Positions 44,901 through 55,200 are shown, counted from the first letter of the stretch. The stretch: DNA of 64,000 bases from Clostridium sp. K13 (GCF_019734195.1 NZ_JAASHM010000013.1:1-64000), one strand, 5' to 3'. Notes: generated from the letters alone by a model not told the origin. A program made the numbers and translations.

Positions 44901-47900
44901 TCTCCATCCCTTACTTAATTCCATCTTATCTTGATTTTTAGTATATGGAACCATAGTATATTCATAACTATAAACTTTATCATTATATAACCTATAAGCA
45001 TCTAAAACCTCTGGCCCACAGCTTGAATTACCATTACCTTGTGACTTATAATCTATAGTTAAAATTGTTTCTGCCCTTGGTCCACCTAATTCATATGGAT
45101 GATTTGCATCATTAAGATCTTCTGCCGTAAAATGAAGTGCGCTAGCTTCTAACTGATCCTTGCCTGCAACTAATAATCCATTATTGCTATTTTCATTCTC
45201 AACAGAAATCCACTTAACTCCAGTTAAGTTACCTGTATCTTGAGTTTCTAAAAATGGATAGAAGAAGTTACTTACAGTTTCATTATATAATCCAACTGTA
45301 GCAAAAGTATTTCTATCTTGATAAGATTCAACGGGACCATCACCATACCAAGTTACATTTTCATATCCTTCTGGCAATACCATTGTAGAACCTACCTTAG
45401 GATATCTTCCCATTCCATTGCCTACTGCATCAATACTCATATTAACTGTAACTTCACCATTACCATTAATAGTGTAGACTATAGTTTCTATTGCATTATT
45501 AACACTTTTTAAAGTAAGCTTTGAAGTAATAACTGTTCTGCCATCTTCTAATTTAGAAGTTTCTATTGAATTAACCTCTATATCATTAGTAGCATTTCTC
45601 CAATTCGTATCATAACCAGCATCATTATTTAATTTAGCTCTGAAAAAGTTTGGTTTTGGACCTTCCTCAACTAAAACTTCGCCATTAAATAGGTAATTAC
45701 CCATTAAGCCCGTAGCCTTATCTATTTCAAATGAGAAACCTTCACCTGATACTGTAATTACATTTTCTGAACTATCATCAACTGTAACCTCACTACTAAT
45801 CTCTGGCTTAACCATGGCTACTTGTGCTGGAACTTTAAATTGTTCATAAGATACCTCATGTCCTGCTTTAGCATATAATGTATCCTTCTTTAATTTAACT
45901 GATATATTTAAATAATATTCTGCTCCATCCTTAATTTCTGTTGGCATATTATAAGGAATCTTTATTTCCTTAGTTTCTCTAGCTTCAACACTTTCATTTA
46001 TAATTCCCTCGTCAACAACATTGCCATCCTCTAATAATTGCCAAGTAACATCATATTCATTTAAATTACTAAAGCTACTTTCGTTATAAATGCTAACATA
46101 TCCATTAAGAATTTCATTTTCATCAGCTGTAAACCAGAAATTCTGATATTGGTACTTAACTTCATAAAGTTCTGGTTGAACATCTCTATCTGGTGATACT
46201 AACCCATTAACACAAAAAGATCCTGAATTTGGCTTATCACCATAGTCTCCTCCATATCCAAAGAATTTACCATCCATATAATCATTATATAAATCTTGAT
46301 GTTCATCAGTAGTTGAATAGTAATCCCAATATTCAGATGGTAATTCTTGAAGCCCTGTAGCATAATCAACCCATAACACAACATTTTCTGAACTTTCATT
46401 TATAGCTGGAGTTACACTATTTTGAGCCATTAACTCTTCTGCAGTTAAAGCCTTATTATAAATACGTGCAAGTGACATATCTCCACTAAATTCTCTTCCA
46501 TGAGTTACATCATATCCAACACCTATAGCATCATTATTTGCTGAAATTGAACCATTATATTGTCTAGTATTTAATAATTTTCCATCACAATATAATTTTA
46601 AATTTTGTCCGTCATAAGTCCCTGCTACTTGATGCCAATTCCCAACCCAATTTTCTGGAAAATCAGCTATACAAGATATCCATGAACCATTATTGTATAC
46701 AAAGAACTCTAATCCTGAACCTGAGCTTTGAGTCTTTAAAGCAACTTGTAAATCTCCCTTTGCAAGCATTACACTATTTTTTGCAGTAGAGCTTGGATTT
46801 ACAATTGCTTCAAAAGTAAATTCTGCTCCTTGTCCAGATAAAACTTCATTATATTTAGCATTATTATCTTTAGACATTACTGTATATCCATCAAAGGATT
46901 TTCCTGTTAAAGAACCTTCACCGGCATCCTTTACTTCATTACTTCCATAAACTGTACCTGATGCATTAAGAATACTTTTATCTGTGACTCTATAACTCTT
47001 AGGAAGATCATCTAATGACTTAGCCCTAGATTGGTCAACCCAATCCCAAACAAATGCACCAAGCATATTATCTCCACTTCTTATAGCATCCCAATATTCC
47101 TTTAGATTACCTACGGCATTACCCATAGCATGAGAATATTCACAAAGGACATATGGCATCTTACCTTCTCCAGCCTTACTTTTAACTGTATCTATATTGG
47201 GATACATATTACTATCTGTATCTGTTCCACCATTTCTTCCTTGACCTTCACTATGAACTGGTCTTGTTGTATCTCTATCTTTAAAATGCGAAATCATATC
47301 AGTATATAAATTATCAGCTCCATTTGTTGTATATCCCATTTCATTACCAATAGACCACATTACAACTGAAGTCTGATTTTTTAATGTTTGGAAAGAAGTA
47401 TTTGTTCTATCCATTGTAAGAGGCTTTAAATACTGTGCTACAGAATTTTGATCCCACATAAGAGCATGACACTCTGCATTAGTTTCACCCATTACATACA
47501 TTCCATATTTATCTGCTAAATAATATAAATACTCATCATTAGCATAATGCGAAGTACGAATTGCATTTAAGTTATAACTCTTCATTGTTTCTATATCTTT
47601 TTCATATACTTCTTTTGGAACATATTTCCCATATACTGGGTCAGTATCATGACGATTTGTTCCCTTAAATAATAGAGGTTGTCCATTTATAGTCATAGAT
47701 TCATACTTTGAAGTTATATTATTATTACTTGAATCAATATCTGATCTAGTAAATGATATTTCTCTAAATCCTAATTGTTGAGATATACTTTCAAGCTCAT
47801 TACCATTAGCATCTTTTATTGTCATTACTAATGTATAAAGGTTTGGTTTTTCAGCAGACCACAACTCTGGTGATTCAACAAATTTACTTGCCTCCACAGT

Positions 47901-49073
47901 TACCTCACCTTCAGCATCTATATCTGAAACATTAATAACCATTGGATCTTTTTCAAATTCATTAACTCCATTTCCATCAAATAATTTTACATCTACTGTA
48001 TAACCTAGAGCTTTTTTTGCATTAAAATTCTTTATTCTTAAAGATAAGTTTAAATCTGCATTTACAAAGTTTTCATCTAAATCTGTAACTACAGAATAAT
48101 CAAAAATATTTACATTAGGCGATGATTCTATATAAACATCTCTAAATATTCCACCATCATAGAACATATCCTGATCTTCCATCCATGTACCATCACAGAA
48201 TTTATGAACTTTTACAGCTAAAGTATTTTCTTCTCCTGGTGCATTTAAGTAATCTGTAATATCAAATTTATGTGGTCTAAATGTGTCTTCACTATATCCT
48301 ACCTCTTTACCGTTAACGTATACATAGTAAGCAGATTCAACACCTTCAAAAGCTATATAAATTCTACCATCTTGTTCATACATTGCATCATTTACTGTAA
48401 AAGTTTTTCTGTATAATCCTACTGGATTATAATTTACTGGTGCTTGTGGAACTGCAATATTGGTATCATATTCATTTTGCCACGGCATTTCAGTGTTTGT
48501 ATAAATTGGGAAATCAAATCCTTGACTTGTCCAACTTGCTGGGAGTTGAACGTCCTTCCATCCATCTTCAGCATTAACAGTATAATTAGGATTCATAAAT
48601 CCATCATCTAAGAACTTTTGAGCTTGCTCTGCATTTTGAACTACAGTTAAATTCCATCCATTCCCTTCTCCACTTAAAAGTTGATAGTAATTAGATCTTT
48701 CCTTTTCATAATTTAAAGCTCCAAGCCTTGCTTCCTCAACATTATGATATCCAATTGTTGAAGTTGTAACTTCTTCTCTATTAATTCCAAAAACACTAGC
48801 ACCATTAACACTATTTCCATTTAAATCTGTATAAGTTGTACCAGTATATTCTTTATTGGTAAATTTCACATCATCTACTTCCAGTTTTGTTTCGGCTTGC
48901 ACCAACTCTGGTGTTTTTTCACCAATCCATGGATTAATTTTCTTATCATAGCTTGTTGATGGTGCCTTTAACTCTAAATTAACCTGTGCATAAGTAGGAA
49001 ATGCTTGCCCAGTAACTGAAGTTGCTACAGCTACTAATATCGCAGTAGTTATTAACCTATTTCTTCTAACCAT
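41901..49073 (-). CDS. Giant cell-wall-anchored GH2 beta-galactosidase
   Basis: The 2390-residue protein hydrolyses terminal beta-galactosides outside the cell. It has a signal peptide (first 29 residues), GH2 sugar-binding and immunoglobulin-like domains, and a GH2 TIM barrel with acid/base E578 in WSIGNEMG and nucleophile E645 in LCEYSHAMGN. A laminin-G-like domain of about 175 residues (about 709-881) lies inside the catalytic module, between the DWVDQS strand and the GYGGDYGDKPN segment. Then follow the GH2 C-terminal sandwich, a second laminin-G-like domain (about 1494-1665), about nine FIVAR-like helical repeats (about 1694-2310), a serine/asparagine linker, LPKTGG and a membrane tail with KKKK. 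Sortase would attach it to peptidoglycan. GGGGGAGG precedes the ATG. Confidence 0.94.
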   Translation of the reverse strand: MVRRNRLITTAILVAVATSVTGQAFPTYAQVNLELKAPSTSYDKKINPWIGEKTPELVQAETKLEVDDVKFTNKEYTGTTYTDLNGNSVNGASVFGINREEVTTSTIGYHNVEEARLGALNYEKERSNYYQLLSGEGNGWNLTVVQNAEQAQKFLDDGFMNPNYTVNAEDGWKDVQLPASWTSQGFDFPIYTNTEMPWQNEYDTNIAVPQAPVNYNPVGLYRKTFTVNDAMYEQDGRIYIAFEGVESAYYVYVNGKEVGYSEDTFRPHKFDITDYLNAPGEENTLAVKVHKFCDGTWMEDQDMFYDGGIFRDVYIESSPNVNIFDYSVVTDLDENFVNADLNLSLRIKNFNAKKALGYTVDVKLFDGNGVNEFEKDPMVINVSDIDAEGEVTVEASKFVESPELWSAEKPNLYTLVMTIKDANGNELESISQQLGFREISFTRSDIDSSNNNITSKYESMTINGQPLLFKGTNRHDTDPVYGKYVPKEVYEKDIETMKSYNLNAIRTSHYANDEYLYYLADKYGMYVMGETNAECHALMWDQNSVAQYLKPLTMDRTNTSFQTLKNQTSVVMWSIGNEMGYTTNGADNLYTDMISHFKDRDTTRPVHSEGQGRNGGTDTDSNMYPNIDTVKSKAGEGKMPYVLCEYSHAMGNAVGNLKEYWDAIRSGDNMLGAFVWDWVDQSRAKSLDDLPKSYRVTDKSILNASGTVYGSNEVKDAGEGSLTGKSFDGYTVMSKDNNAKYNEVLSGQGAEFTFEAIVNPSSTAKNSVMLAKGDLQVALKTQSSGSGLEFFVYNNGSWISCIADFPENWVGNWHQVAGTYDGQNLKLYCDGKLLNTRQYNGSISANNDAIGVGYDVTHGREFSGDMSLARIYNKALTAEELMAQNSVTPAINESSENVVLWVDYATGLQELPSEYWDYYSTTDEHQDLYNDYMDGKFFGYGGDYGDKPNSGSFCVNGLVSPDRDVQPELYEVKYQYQNFWFTADENEILNGYVSIYNESSFSNLNEYDVTWQLLEDGNVVDEGIINESVEARETKEIKIPYNMPTEIKDGAEYYLNISVKLKKDTLYAKAGHEVSYEQFKVPAQVAMVKPEISSEVTVDDSSENVITVSGEGFSFEIDKATGLMGNYLFNGEVLVEEGPKPNFFRAKLNNDAGYDTNWRNATNDIEVNSIETSKLEDGRTVITSKLTLKSVNNAIETIVYTINGNGEVTVNMSIDAVGNGMGRYPKVGSTMVLPEGYENVTWYGDGPVESYQDRNTFATVGLYNETVSNFFYPFLETQDTGNLTGVKWISVENENSNNGLLVAGKDQLEASALHFTAEDLNDANHPYELGGPRAETILTIDYKSQGNGNSSCGPEVLDAYRLYNDKVYSYEYTMVPYTKNQDKMELSKGWRNIESFDKEEFDKQTAQVVIDSIDKLFIYSYSQYDEVMDLKSAYDKLSDSQKALVTNYDKLTEAISKVEAMEGQDPAYIRDLSLNEINPIITTTSKLYKDETVGVKLSGKLQLNNNKGTDGADIFNSIFAGKNDFTVEAWVNPTRTDMHYNMIMGKGDSNFGLRTRDNLNGSIILDFFIKATDGNWYTVEKTINVPDNWIGNWQQIVATYTGNELKIYLNGELMGTSNERSTGGLATNNQSLWLGYCPETSRNSSYEIGAARVYNRALTDTEVKAQKNGFIGETEYAVLPTDDSVAMWLDMKNIVTPVATVDKSELINLYNLVKDYNSTGYTEASFAIFTEALNNAKAIIDNTDATTEEVDNAIKSLNEAIDGLETIVNKEGLEAIINTARDKLNNSSNLTGASIASLQSAIAEGEGVLNNIAATEAEVEAAITRLVNVLNNLDTIINKGSLQELINSAESNYNEKLYTPISYKVLTSAVEEAKKIIDIENPSEEAVISSYNSILDAISNLVVRANTVALSDAIERGNLILANIDNYDSQTVIGLEDIIANAEIVLNNANATQAEINEETTKVNVAIAKAQLKPSKAGLIERVEYVKSLDLTLYTNATVENLQKVLKVAEVVIEDVNATNKMIENATKELNNAISGLKLKTDKVVLKYVIDYANYQVSIGALEDLVPIVKKEFTEALKEAIDVYENVNATASDIDLSYKRLFNAITMLEFKAGNKEELQALVTLVEALDEKEYTEETWGNLVVAIAKANEVIADENALQYEVDEAVEALKEAVANLEKVEVNKDALNALVNLVKDKKEEEYIASTWEVFNKALSNANKVLENSKATVEEVDEAYNSLLRSYLKLRLNPDKSKLEELINKANSIDLSIYTEESSSRVRAAVAEAKKIVASNEAEKEDVEKAVKNLEVALSSLTEKNDGANTEISNGSNNNGNEDKDIASNTTSSNSSNSSNSSNSNKTGNLPKTGGASGVMAALIGLTTIIGGAFSLKKKK

Positions 49074-49091
49074 ACTATTTACCTCCCCCTT

Positions 49092-49105
49092 TATAAACGT
49101 TTACA
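49092..49105 (-). promoter_or_regulatory. LacI/CcpA-type operator before the beta-galactosidase
   Basis: The minus strand reads TGTAAACGTTTATA, a 14-bp near-palindrome close to a CcpA cre site and to the sequence ahead of the GH36 remnant. It lies 19 bases upstream of the start codon, where bound repressor would block transcription. Confidence 0.6.
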
Positions 49106-49273
49106 TAATTTACGTTATCTTAATAAACATTTTACAATATTACCCATATTTTTTTTATGTATCTAATGATTTTTTAACAATATTTTGTTATATTTGCGCA
49201 ATATATTATATACCACTTCTATTTTAATAAGCTGTTACATAATATCTTACCTTTATAAATCACCTAATAAAAA

Positions 49274-49338
49274 AATCACATGTATTTCTAATATTTACTT
49301 TGCCAATATGACAAACTATTAATTTTCTACATGTGATT
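49274..49338 (-). terminator. Terminator after the DUF606 gene pair
   Basis: AATCACATGTA and TACATGTGATT form an 11-bp stem just past the stop at 49344. The loop is long (about 43 bases), so efficiency is uncertain. Confidence 0.55.
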
Positions 49339-49343
49339 GACTA

Positions 49344-49796
49344 TTATTCTATTACTTCTTTATTTTCTTTTGCATCTACTTTAGAGTTATAAAAAATACC
49401 CAATATCACAATTATAGCTCCTATAAGCTTTTGCCATGAAAAGTCTCCCATAACAATTGCATCTATAATAATTGCACATAACATTTGACCTGAGAACATT
49501 AATAATGTACTATATACCACTGGAATCTTAGGAATTACTATATTAGATGTATATACTACTATAACTCCCATAATTCCGCCTAAGAAAATATATAATGGCA
49601 TTTTACTCATCTCTAAAATTGCTGGTACTGAACTACTTCCTAAGCCTATCAAAATAAATACTCCACCTACAAGTCCACCTATATAATGAATTATTGTACT
49701 TTGAATTAAACCAACTTTCTTTCCTATTGTTGAACTTACTACCATAGATAAAGTAGTTAATACTCCTCCAAACATGGCTAATAAAATCATTAACAT
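49344..49796 (-). CDS. DUF606/DMT small transporter subunit A
   Basis: The 150-residue protein has five hydrophobic segments and the DUF606 (YdcZ-like) pattern, a half-size relative of drug/metabolite transporters, such as GGVLTTLSMVVSSTIGKKVGLIQSTIIHYIGGLVGG. It is translated from a strong GGGAGGT site 15 bases after its partner gene, so the pair probably forms a heterodimer. The substrate is unknown. Confidence 0.85.
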   Translation of the reverse strand: MLMILLAMFGGVLTTLSMVVSSTIGKKVGLIQSTIIHYIGGLVGGVFILIGLGSSSVPAILEMSKMPLYIFLGGIMGVIVVYTSNIVIPKIPVVYSTLLMFSGQMLCAIIIDAIVMGDFSWQKLIGAIIVILGIFYNSKVDAKENKEVIE

Positions 49797-49811
49797 ATTA
49801 TACTACCTCCC

Positions 49812-50234
49812 CTATGCCATTGTCATAATAACTAACCCAACAAAAACTATTAAAAATCCTACAATCTTTTTAGGATTAAATTCATATTTAGTTAATCCAA
49901 ACAATCCAAAATGATCCACTAAAGATGAAAATATTAATTGCCCAAATACACCTAATGCTGTTGTTAATGCAACTCCTATACTTCCTATTGTTATTATATT
50001 AACTAATGTAAGTGATACTCCAAATATACCTCCAAGATATAAATAGAAAGGTAAGCTTTCCCTTATAACTATTTTTTCTTTTTTAATTGCTGCAACTATA
50101 AGTATTGCAATAAGTCCAATTGCATGAATAATCACTACAGAATATGCACTTCCAACATAACTTTCTAATCCACTATTAAAAGAAATCATTATAGAAATAA
50201 TTGCCCCTATAGCTAGTGCTAAAATATTATACAT
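49812..50234 (-). CDS. DUF606/DMT small transporter subunit B
   Basis: The 140-residue protein is a second five-segment DUF606 member, with ISIMISFNSGLESYVGSAYSVVIIHAIGLIAILIV at the start. It leads the two-gene operon. The promoter region contains the TAGGACA-TT-TGTCCTA palindrome, which is shared with the divergent Crp/Fnr-family regulator gene. GGAGGA precedes the ATG. Confidence 0.85.
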   Translation of the reverse strand: MYNILALAIGAIISIMISFNSGLESYVGSAYSVVIIHAIGLIAILIVAAIKKEKIVIRESLPFYLYLGGIFGVSLTLVNIITIGSIGVALTTALGVFGQLIFSSLVDHFGLFGLTKYEFNPKKIVGFLIVFVGLVIMTMA

Positions 50235-50292
50235 TCAAATTCCTCCAGTAAAATTTCTAAAAACATCTTATCAGATACTTACATCTAGCAAC

Positions 50293-50308
50293 TAGGACAT
50301 TTGTCCTA
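50293..50308. promoter_or_regulatory. Perfect palindrome, likely Crp/Fnr-family operator
   Basis: TAGGACATTTGTCCTA has 7-bp perfect arms around TT. It lies in the 158-base gap between the divergent DUF606 pair and the Crp/Fnr-family gene, where the regulator could control both. Confidence 0.6.
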
Positions 50309-50392
50309 TTTTTAATTTAATAGTATAATCTTTTTAGATAAATATTTTATTTATGCTATACATATAACTATTTTTAGTTTAAGGGAGATACT

Positions 50393-51085
50393 ATGAAAAA
50401 ACTAAATAATCCTATTTTACTTGAATATTACATAAAAAAACATACACTAAATAATTTTTTAAATAACAATTTACTAAACTATATAGAGATTCATACTTTT
50501 AATAAAAATGAATTCCTTTGTACTTTAAATGAAAAACTTTTATATATGTACTTTTTAGTTGATGGAAAATATAAGGTTACAACTCTTTTGTCTAGCGGAA
50601 AATCTCTTTTACTTTGCTTTAATACTCCACTTTCTATTATGGGTGATATTGAATTTATTGAAAATCCATATGCAGATTGTAATGTACAAGCTTTAGAAAA
50701 TTGTATTTGTCTTGCTTTACCTATATCTAAAATTAAAGATTATGGTTATGATGATCCTGTATTTTTAAGATTTATAATATCTTCACTCCAAAAAAAGCTT
50801 AGACGTAATTCTAGCTATATGAGTATAAATATACTTTCTCCAATTGAAAATAGATTTGCTAGTTATTTAATATCATCACTTCCATCTAATACCTCAAAGG
50901 ATCTAGTTGTGGATATAGATGGTATAAATAATTTATCAGACCTTCTTGGATCAAGTTATCGTCATTTAAATAGGGTAATTAAAAATCTTAGTGATGAAAA
51001 AATAATAAAAAAGGCTAAAAATTCAATACAAATTCTTAATCTTGATAAATTAAAAGATTTAGCTACAGATGAATATAAACATTAA
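50393..51085 (+). CDS. Crp/Fnr-family transcriptional regulator
   Basis: The 230-residue protein has an N-terminal cyclic-nucleotide-binding-like beta barrel (LNEKLLYMYFLVDGKYKVTTLLSSGKSLLLCFNTPLSIMGDIEFIENP) and a C-terminal winged helix (NNLSDLLGSSYRHLNRVIKNLSDEKIIKK). It lacks the cysteine cluster of Fnr, so it does not sense oxygen through an iron-sulphur cluster. The ligand is unknown. Its divergent position suggests it controls the DUF606 transporter pair. GGGAGA precedes the ATG. Confidence 0.88.
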   Translation: MKKLNNPILLEYYIKKHTLNNFLNNNLLNYIEIHTFNKNEFLCTLNEKLLYMYFLVDGKYKVTTLLSSGKSLLLCFNTPLSIMGDIEFIENPYADCNVQALENCICLALPISKIKDYGYDDPVFLRFIISSLQKKLRRNSSYMSINILSPIENRFASYLISSLPSNTSKDLVVDIDGINNLSDLLGSSYRHLNRVIKNLSDEKIIKKAKNSIQILNLDKLKDLATDEYKH

Positions 51086-51201
51086 TCTATTAAATTTCAA
51101 ATAGTTATTCTATATATTTCAATTTTAGTTCATAAATTCATTTGTGAAATAAAACAACCTTTGATAAAATACTAATGATAAAAAAATGGAGGTCAAAACA
51201 T

Positions 51202-51942
51202 ATGATGCAAAAATTATTAAGCAAAACTAGACAAGCTATAAATGATTTCAATATGATAGAAGAAAATGACAAAATAGCCGTTGGGCTTTCTGGTGGAAAA
51301 GACAGTGTGACACTCCTTCATATATTAAAAAACTTTCAAAAATTTTCTCCAGTAAAATTTGAACTTATTGCAATTACATTAAATCCAGGTGATGTTGATA
51401 ATGGTCCTCTTCATACATTATGTAAAGAAATAGATGTTCCATTTTATGAAATACAAACTGATATTGCAAAAATTGTTTTTGATATAAGAAATGAAAAAAA
51501 TCCATGCTCCCTTTGTGCTAAATTGAGACGTGGTGCGTTAAATGATGCAGCTAAAAAACTTGGCTGTACAAAGGTTGCACTTGGACATCATAAAGATGAT
51601 GCTGTTGAAACCTTTGTTATGACAATGTTCTATGAAGGAAGAATTAATTGCTTCTCTCCAAAATCATATATGGAAAAATATAATTTAACTATTATAAGAC
51701 CAATGGTATATATTGATGAGTATATGATAAAAAAAGCTGTTAAAGATTATAGTTATCCAATAATAATAAACCCATGTCCTGCAGATGGTCATACCAAAAG
51801 ACAAGATGTTAAGGAATTAATTAAAAATCTTAATGGTGATTTTCCTAATCTTAAAGAGAAACTATTTTCTGCTTTAAATAATAGTGAACAACTATTTATT
51901 TGGGACAAGCAAGAAATTGATAAAATCAATTCTAAAGAATAA
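51202..51942 (+). CDS. TtcA-like PP-loop sulphur transferase, copy 2
   Basis: The 246-residue protein has the PP-loop LSGGKDSVTL, CSLCAKLRRG, LGHHKDDAVET, and a later cysteine in INPCPADGHTKR. These are the TtcA features: ATP-activated replacement of a base oxygen by sulphur in tRNA, with an iron-sulphur cluster. It lacks the N-terminal extension of the copy at 22269. The ATG at 51202 is 8 bases after GGAGGT. It is upstream of a cold-shock gene on the same strand but 60 bases away with its own ribosome-binding site. Confidence 0.9.
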   Translation: MMQKLLSKTRQAINDFNMIEENDKIAVGLSGGKDSVTLLHILKNFQKFSPVKFELIAITLNPGDVDNGPLHTLCKEIDVPFYEIQTDIAKIVFDIRNEKNPCSLCAKLRRGALNDAAKKLGCTKVALGHHKDDAVETFVMTMFYEGRINCFSPKSYMEKYNLTIIRPMVYIDEYMIKKAVKDYSYPIIINPCPADGHTKRQDVKELIKNLNGDFPNLKEKLFSALNNSEQLFIWDKQEIDKINSKE

Positions 51943-52003
51943 AATTTAATTATTTACATAGAATAATCTTTGAATAAATATAAAATATTTAAGGAGATTT
52001 TTT

Positions 52004-52213
52004 ATGTCAAGTTATACAGGAACAGTTAAATGGTTTAATGTAGAAAAAGGATATGGTTTTATTTCAGCTAATGATGGAAATGACATTTTTGTTCATCATT
52101 CACAATTAAAAGAAAATGGACCTGATAATACATTACATGAAGGTGAAAATGTATCATTCTCTATTGCTGATGGACAAAAAGGTCCTATGGCAATTAATGT
52201 ACATAAACTATAA
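52004..52213 (+). CDS. csp: Cold-shock protein
   Basis: The 69-residue single OB-fold protein has the RNA-binding motifs RNP1 KGYGFISA and RNP2 DIFVHHSQ, with VKWFNVEKG at the start. It is an RNA chaperone that melts secondary structure in mRNA, expressed in growth or cold. AAGGAGA precedes the ATG and a terminator follows. Confidence 0.97.
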   Translation: MSSYTGTVKWFNVEKGYGFISANDGNDIFVHHSQLKENGPDNTLHEGENVSFSIADGQKGPMAINVHKL

Positions 52214-52254
52214 AAAAAGTGGTAGATGAATTTTATTCTCTACCACTTTTTCCT
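52214..52254 (+). terminator. Bidirectional terminator, csp / pullulanase
   Basis: AAAAAGTGGTAGA and its complement form a 13-bp stem with T runs on both sides. It separates the convergent cold-shock and pullulanase genes. Confidence 0.88.
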
Positions 52255-52274
52255 ACTTTATTTAGTATTGAATA

Positions 52275-55200
52275 TTATGCTTTTTTTCTTCTTCCATTTA
52301 TAACAAATGCTCCGGAAGAAATAATTACTAATGCTATAGCTAATAATACTAAGGAATTTTCTCCTCCTGTAATAGGTAATGCTTTAGCTTTAACAATTAC
52401 CTTTATAGTTAATGTTGTTTCATTATTATCACTATCTGTAACCTTATATGTTACCTTATAATCTCCTACTTTTTTAGTGTTTACTGTATTTTCAAGAACT
52501 TGAATTTTAGAAGTTAGATCTCCATCTTCTTTGTCTGATGCAGTAACACCATTTAAAGCATCAAAGTTATCTCCAACCTTTAATACTAAATCCTTAGCAT
52601 TAATAACTGGTTTTTCATTTGCTTCTGGTTTTTCATCTACTGGTGGTTCATTTCCATCTGTTGTATCATCTTCTATAGAATCATTATAACTCTTAGTATC
52701 TACTAAAACATATGATGCTTTTGCAGGAACATTTATTTTACTACCTTCTATAGTTCCTAATGATTTAACTCCAGCCTTTTCTTCATTTACTACTACTGTC
52801 CAATCACTTGAAGGTAATTCAACTTCAACTTCACTATCATTAGAATTAAATATTACAGCAATATCATTCCATGAGTCATTTGTTTGTTCACCATTTAAAG
52901 TATATGCTACAACATTTTCTTCATTAACCTCTAAGAAGTTAAGACCTTCTTGTATATCAGCTGTAGTATTCATTCTAAATGATTTATGAGCTTTTCTTAA
53001 GGAAATTAACCCCTTATAGTATTCAAATAAATCGTTATATTCTTCTTTTCTAGTCCAATCAATCTTATTTACTCTATCAGATGCATTATAGCTATTATGA
53101 TTAAAGCTTCCATCTTCATTAACCTTTGTTCTAGCTATTTCTTCTCCTGCTTGGAAGAAAGGAATCCCTTGTGATGTTAATACAAGTGCTGCTGACATCT
53201 TATTCATAGCTAAAAGTTCTTCTTCAGTTGCATCAGGATTAGTAGTTTGTAATTTGTCCCATAAAGTTAGATTATCATGTGCTGATGCATAATTTATTGT
53301 TTGGTATGGTTGATTTGCCCATGCTGTTGTACCATATCCTGAATATTGGTTTGGTCCACCAGTATATTCAACTTGATCATTTTTAGTTGATGCAACTATA
53401 CCAAATTTAATAACATCTTCAAGACCACTAAATCCATTTATAAATCCTGGCGTAGTATCTTCAAATACATGACCCTTAATTCCATCTCTCATATCATCAC
53501 TAAAAGCAGCTATTTGTAAATCTCCATATTTAATAGTATTAACCTTTAATGCTTGTTCTTCGCTAGGTAATGGTGTACCTCCACCAGTCCATCCTTCACC
53601 ATAAATTAATATACTATCATCAACTTCATTTAAAGTATTTCTTATTTCCTTCATTGTTGTTATATCATGAAGTGCCATTAAGTCAAATCTAAATCCATCA
53701 ATATGATATTCTTCAGCCCAATATTTAACTGAATCTACCATCATTTTTCTAACCATTGAACGTTCAGATGCTAATTCATTACCACATCCTGAACCATTAG
53801 AGAATCCGCCATCCTCATTTTGTCTATAATAATAATCTGGAACAGCTAAATTTAAGTGTGAATCTGCTGTAGCTCCTGTATGATTGTAAACTACATCCAT
53901 AACTACTCTTATTCCCGCTTTATGAAGTTCCATTACCATTTTCTTAAATTCTTCTACTCTAACCTCTGCACTATATGGATCTGAAGAATAAGAACCTTCT
54001 GGTGTATTATAGTTTTGAGGATCATATCCCCAATTGTATTGTGCCTTATCTAACTTAGTTTCATCAATTGATCTATGGTCAAATGTAGGTAATAAATGTA
54101 AATGTGTTATACCTAATTCCTTTAAGTGATCAACTCCTGTTTTAATATCTCCATTACCAAATAAAGTTGTACCAGATTCCCATACACCATTATATTTGCC
54201 TTGAACTTCCATAGAAGCACCTGATGATGAATCAATAGTAAAATCTCTTATGTGTAACTCATAAATTATAGCATCTGTAGCATCTACAAACTCTGGCTTT
54301 ACATCATTCTCCCAACCTTCTGGATTAGTTGAATCTAAATCAATAACCATTGCTCTATTACCATTTACTCCAACAGCTTTTGCATATGGATCTGTAACTT
54401 CTTTTTCTACTCCATTATTAGTCACTAAGTAAGTGTAGTAACTTCCATTTAAATCTCCATTAACATCTAAAGTCCAAATACCATTTTCGCCCTTAGTCAT
54501 TTCTTTAATTTCTTTTGCATCTACACCATTCCCAGCATCAAATAATGCTAATTTTACACTTGTTGCAGTTGGAGACCATAATACAAAACTTGTCTTATCT
54601 TTTGAATATAAAGCTCCTAATTCTTCATTATAATGATATAAATCTTCAAACTCTTGAGAATTAAATATCTTTCCTAATGTTACTAATTTTCCAGTATATC
54701 CATCTATCTCTAAATTATATTCATTAGTCAAACTTAATTCTTTTTCAGTCACTATTTTACCTGAAATTAGATTCTCATTTATATCTAAACTCTTAACTTT
54801 TATTAATTCATCATTTTCTTTTAAAGTAACATTTTCTATAGTTAAATCTTTACTCATTTTTACATTAGTAGTAAAGCTAATTTCATTTAATGAATCTATT
54901 TTAGCAGATGTAATTGCTAGATCTTTAACAGCATCTTCTGCTCTAAAAACAATTTCTGAATTGCTTTGTACTAAGTAAGCATTTATTTCACCATTATTAT
55001 TGGCATATGCTAAATTAATGAATCTATCAAATTCAATATCCTTAGCTGACCAATCTGGTTTTCTGATAATGATACCGATTCCAGCTTCTTTGGCATTTAC
55101 TACATTTTCATATACTATTGAAGTAGTTTTTCCAAAATCATCTTCACCATTAAACGCATGTCCATTACCACCATGATTTGGATCTAACCAAGCCCATACA

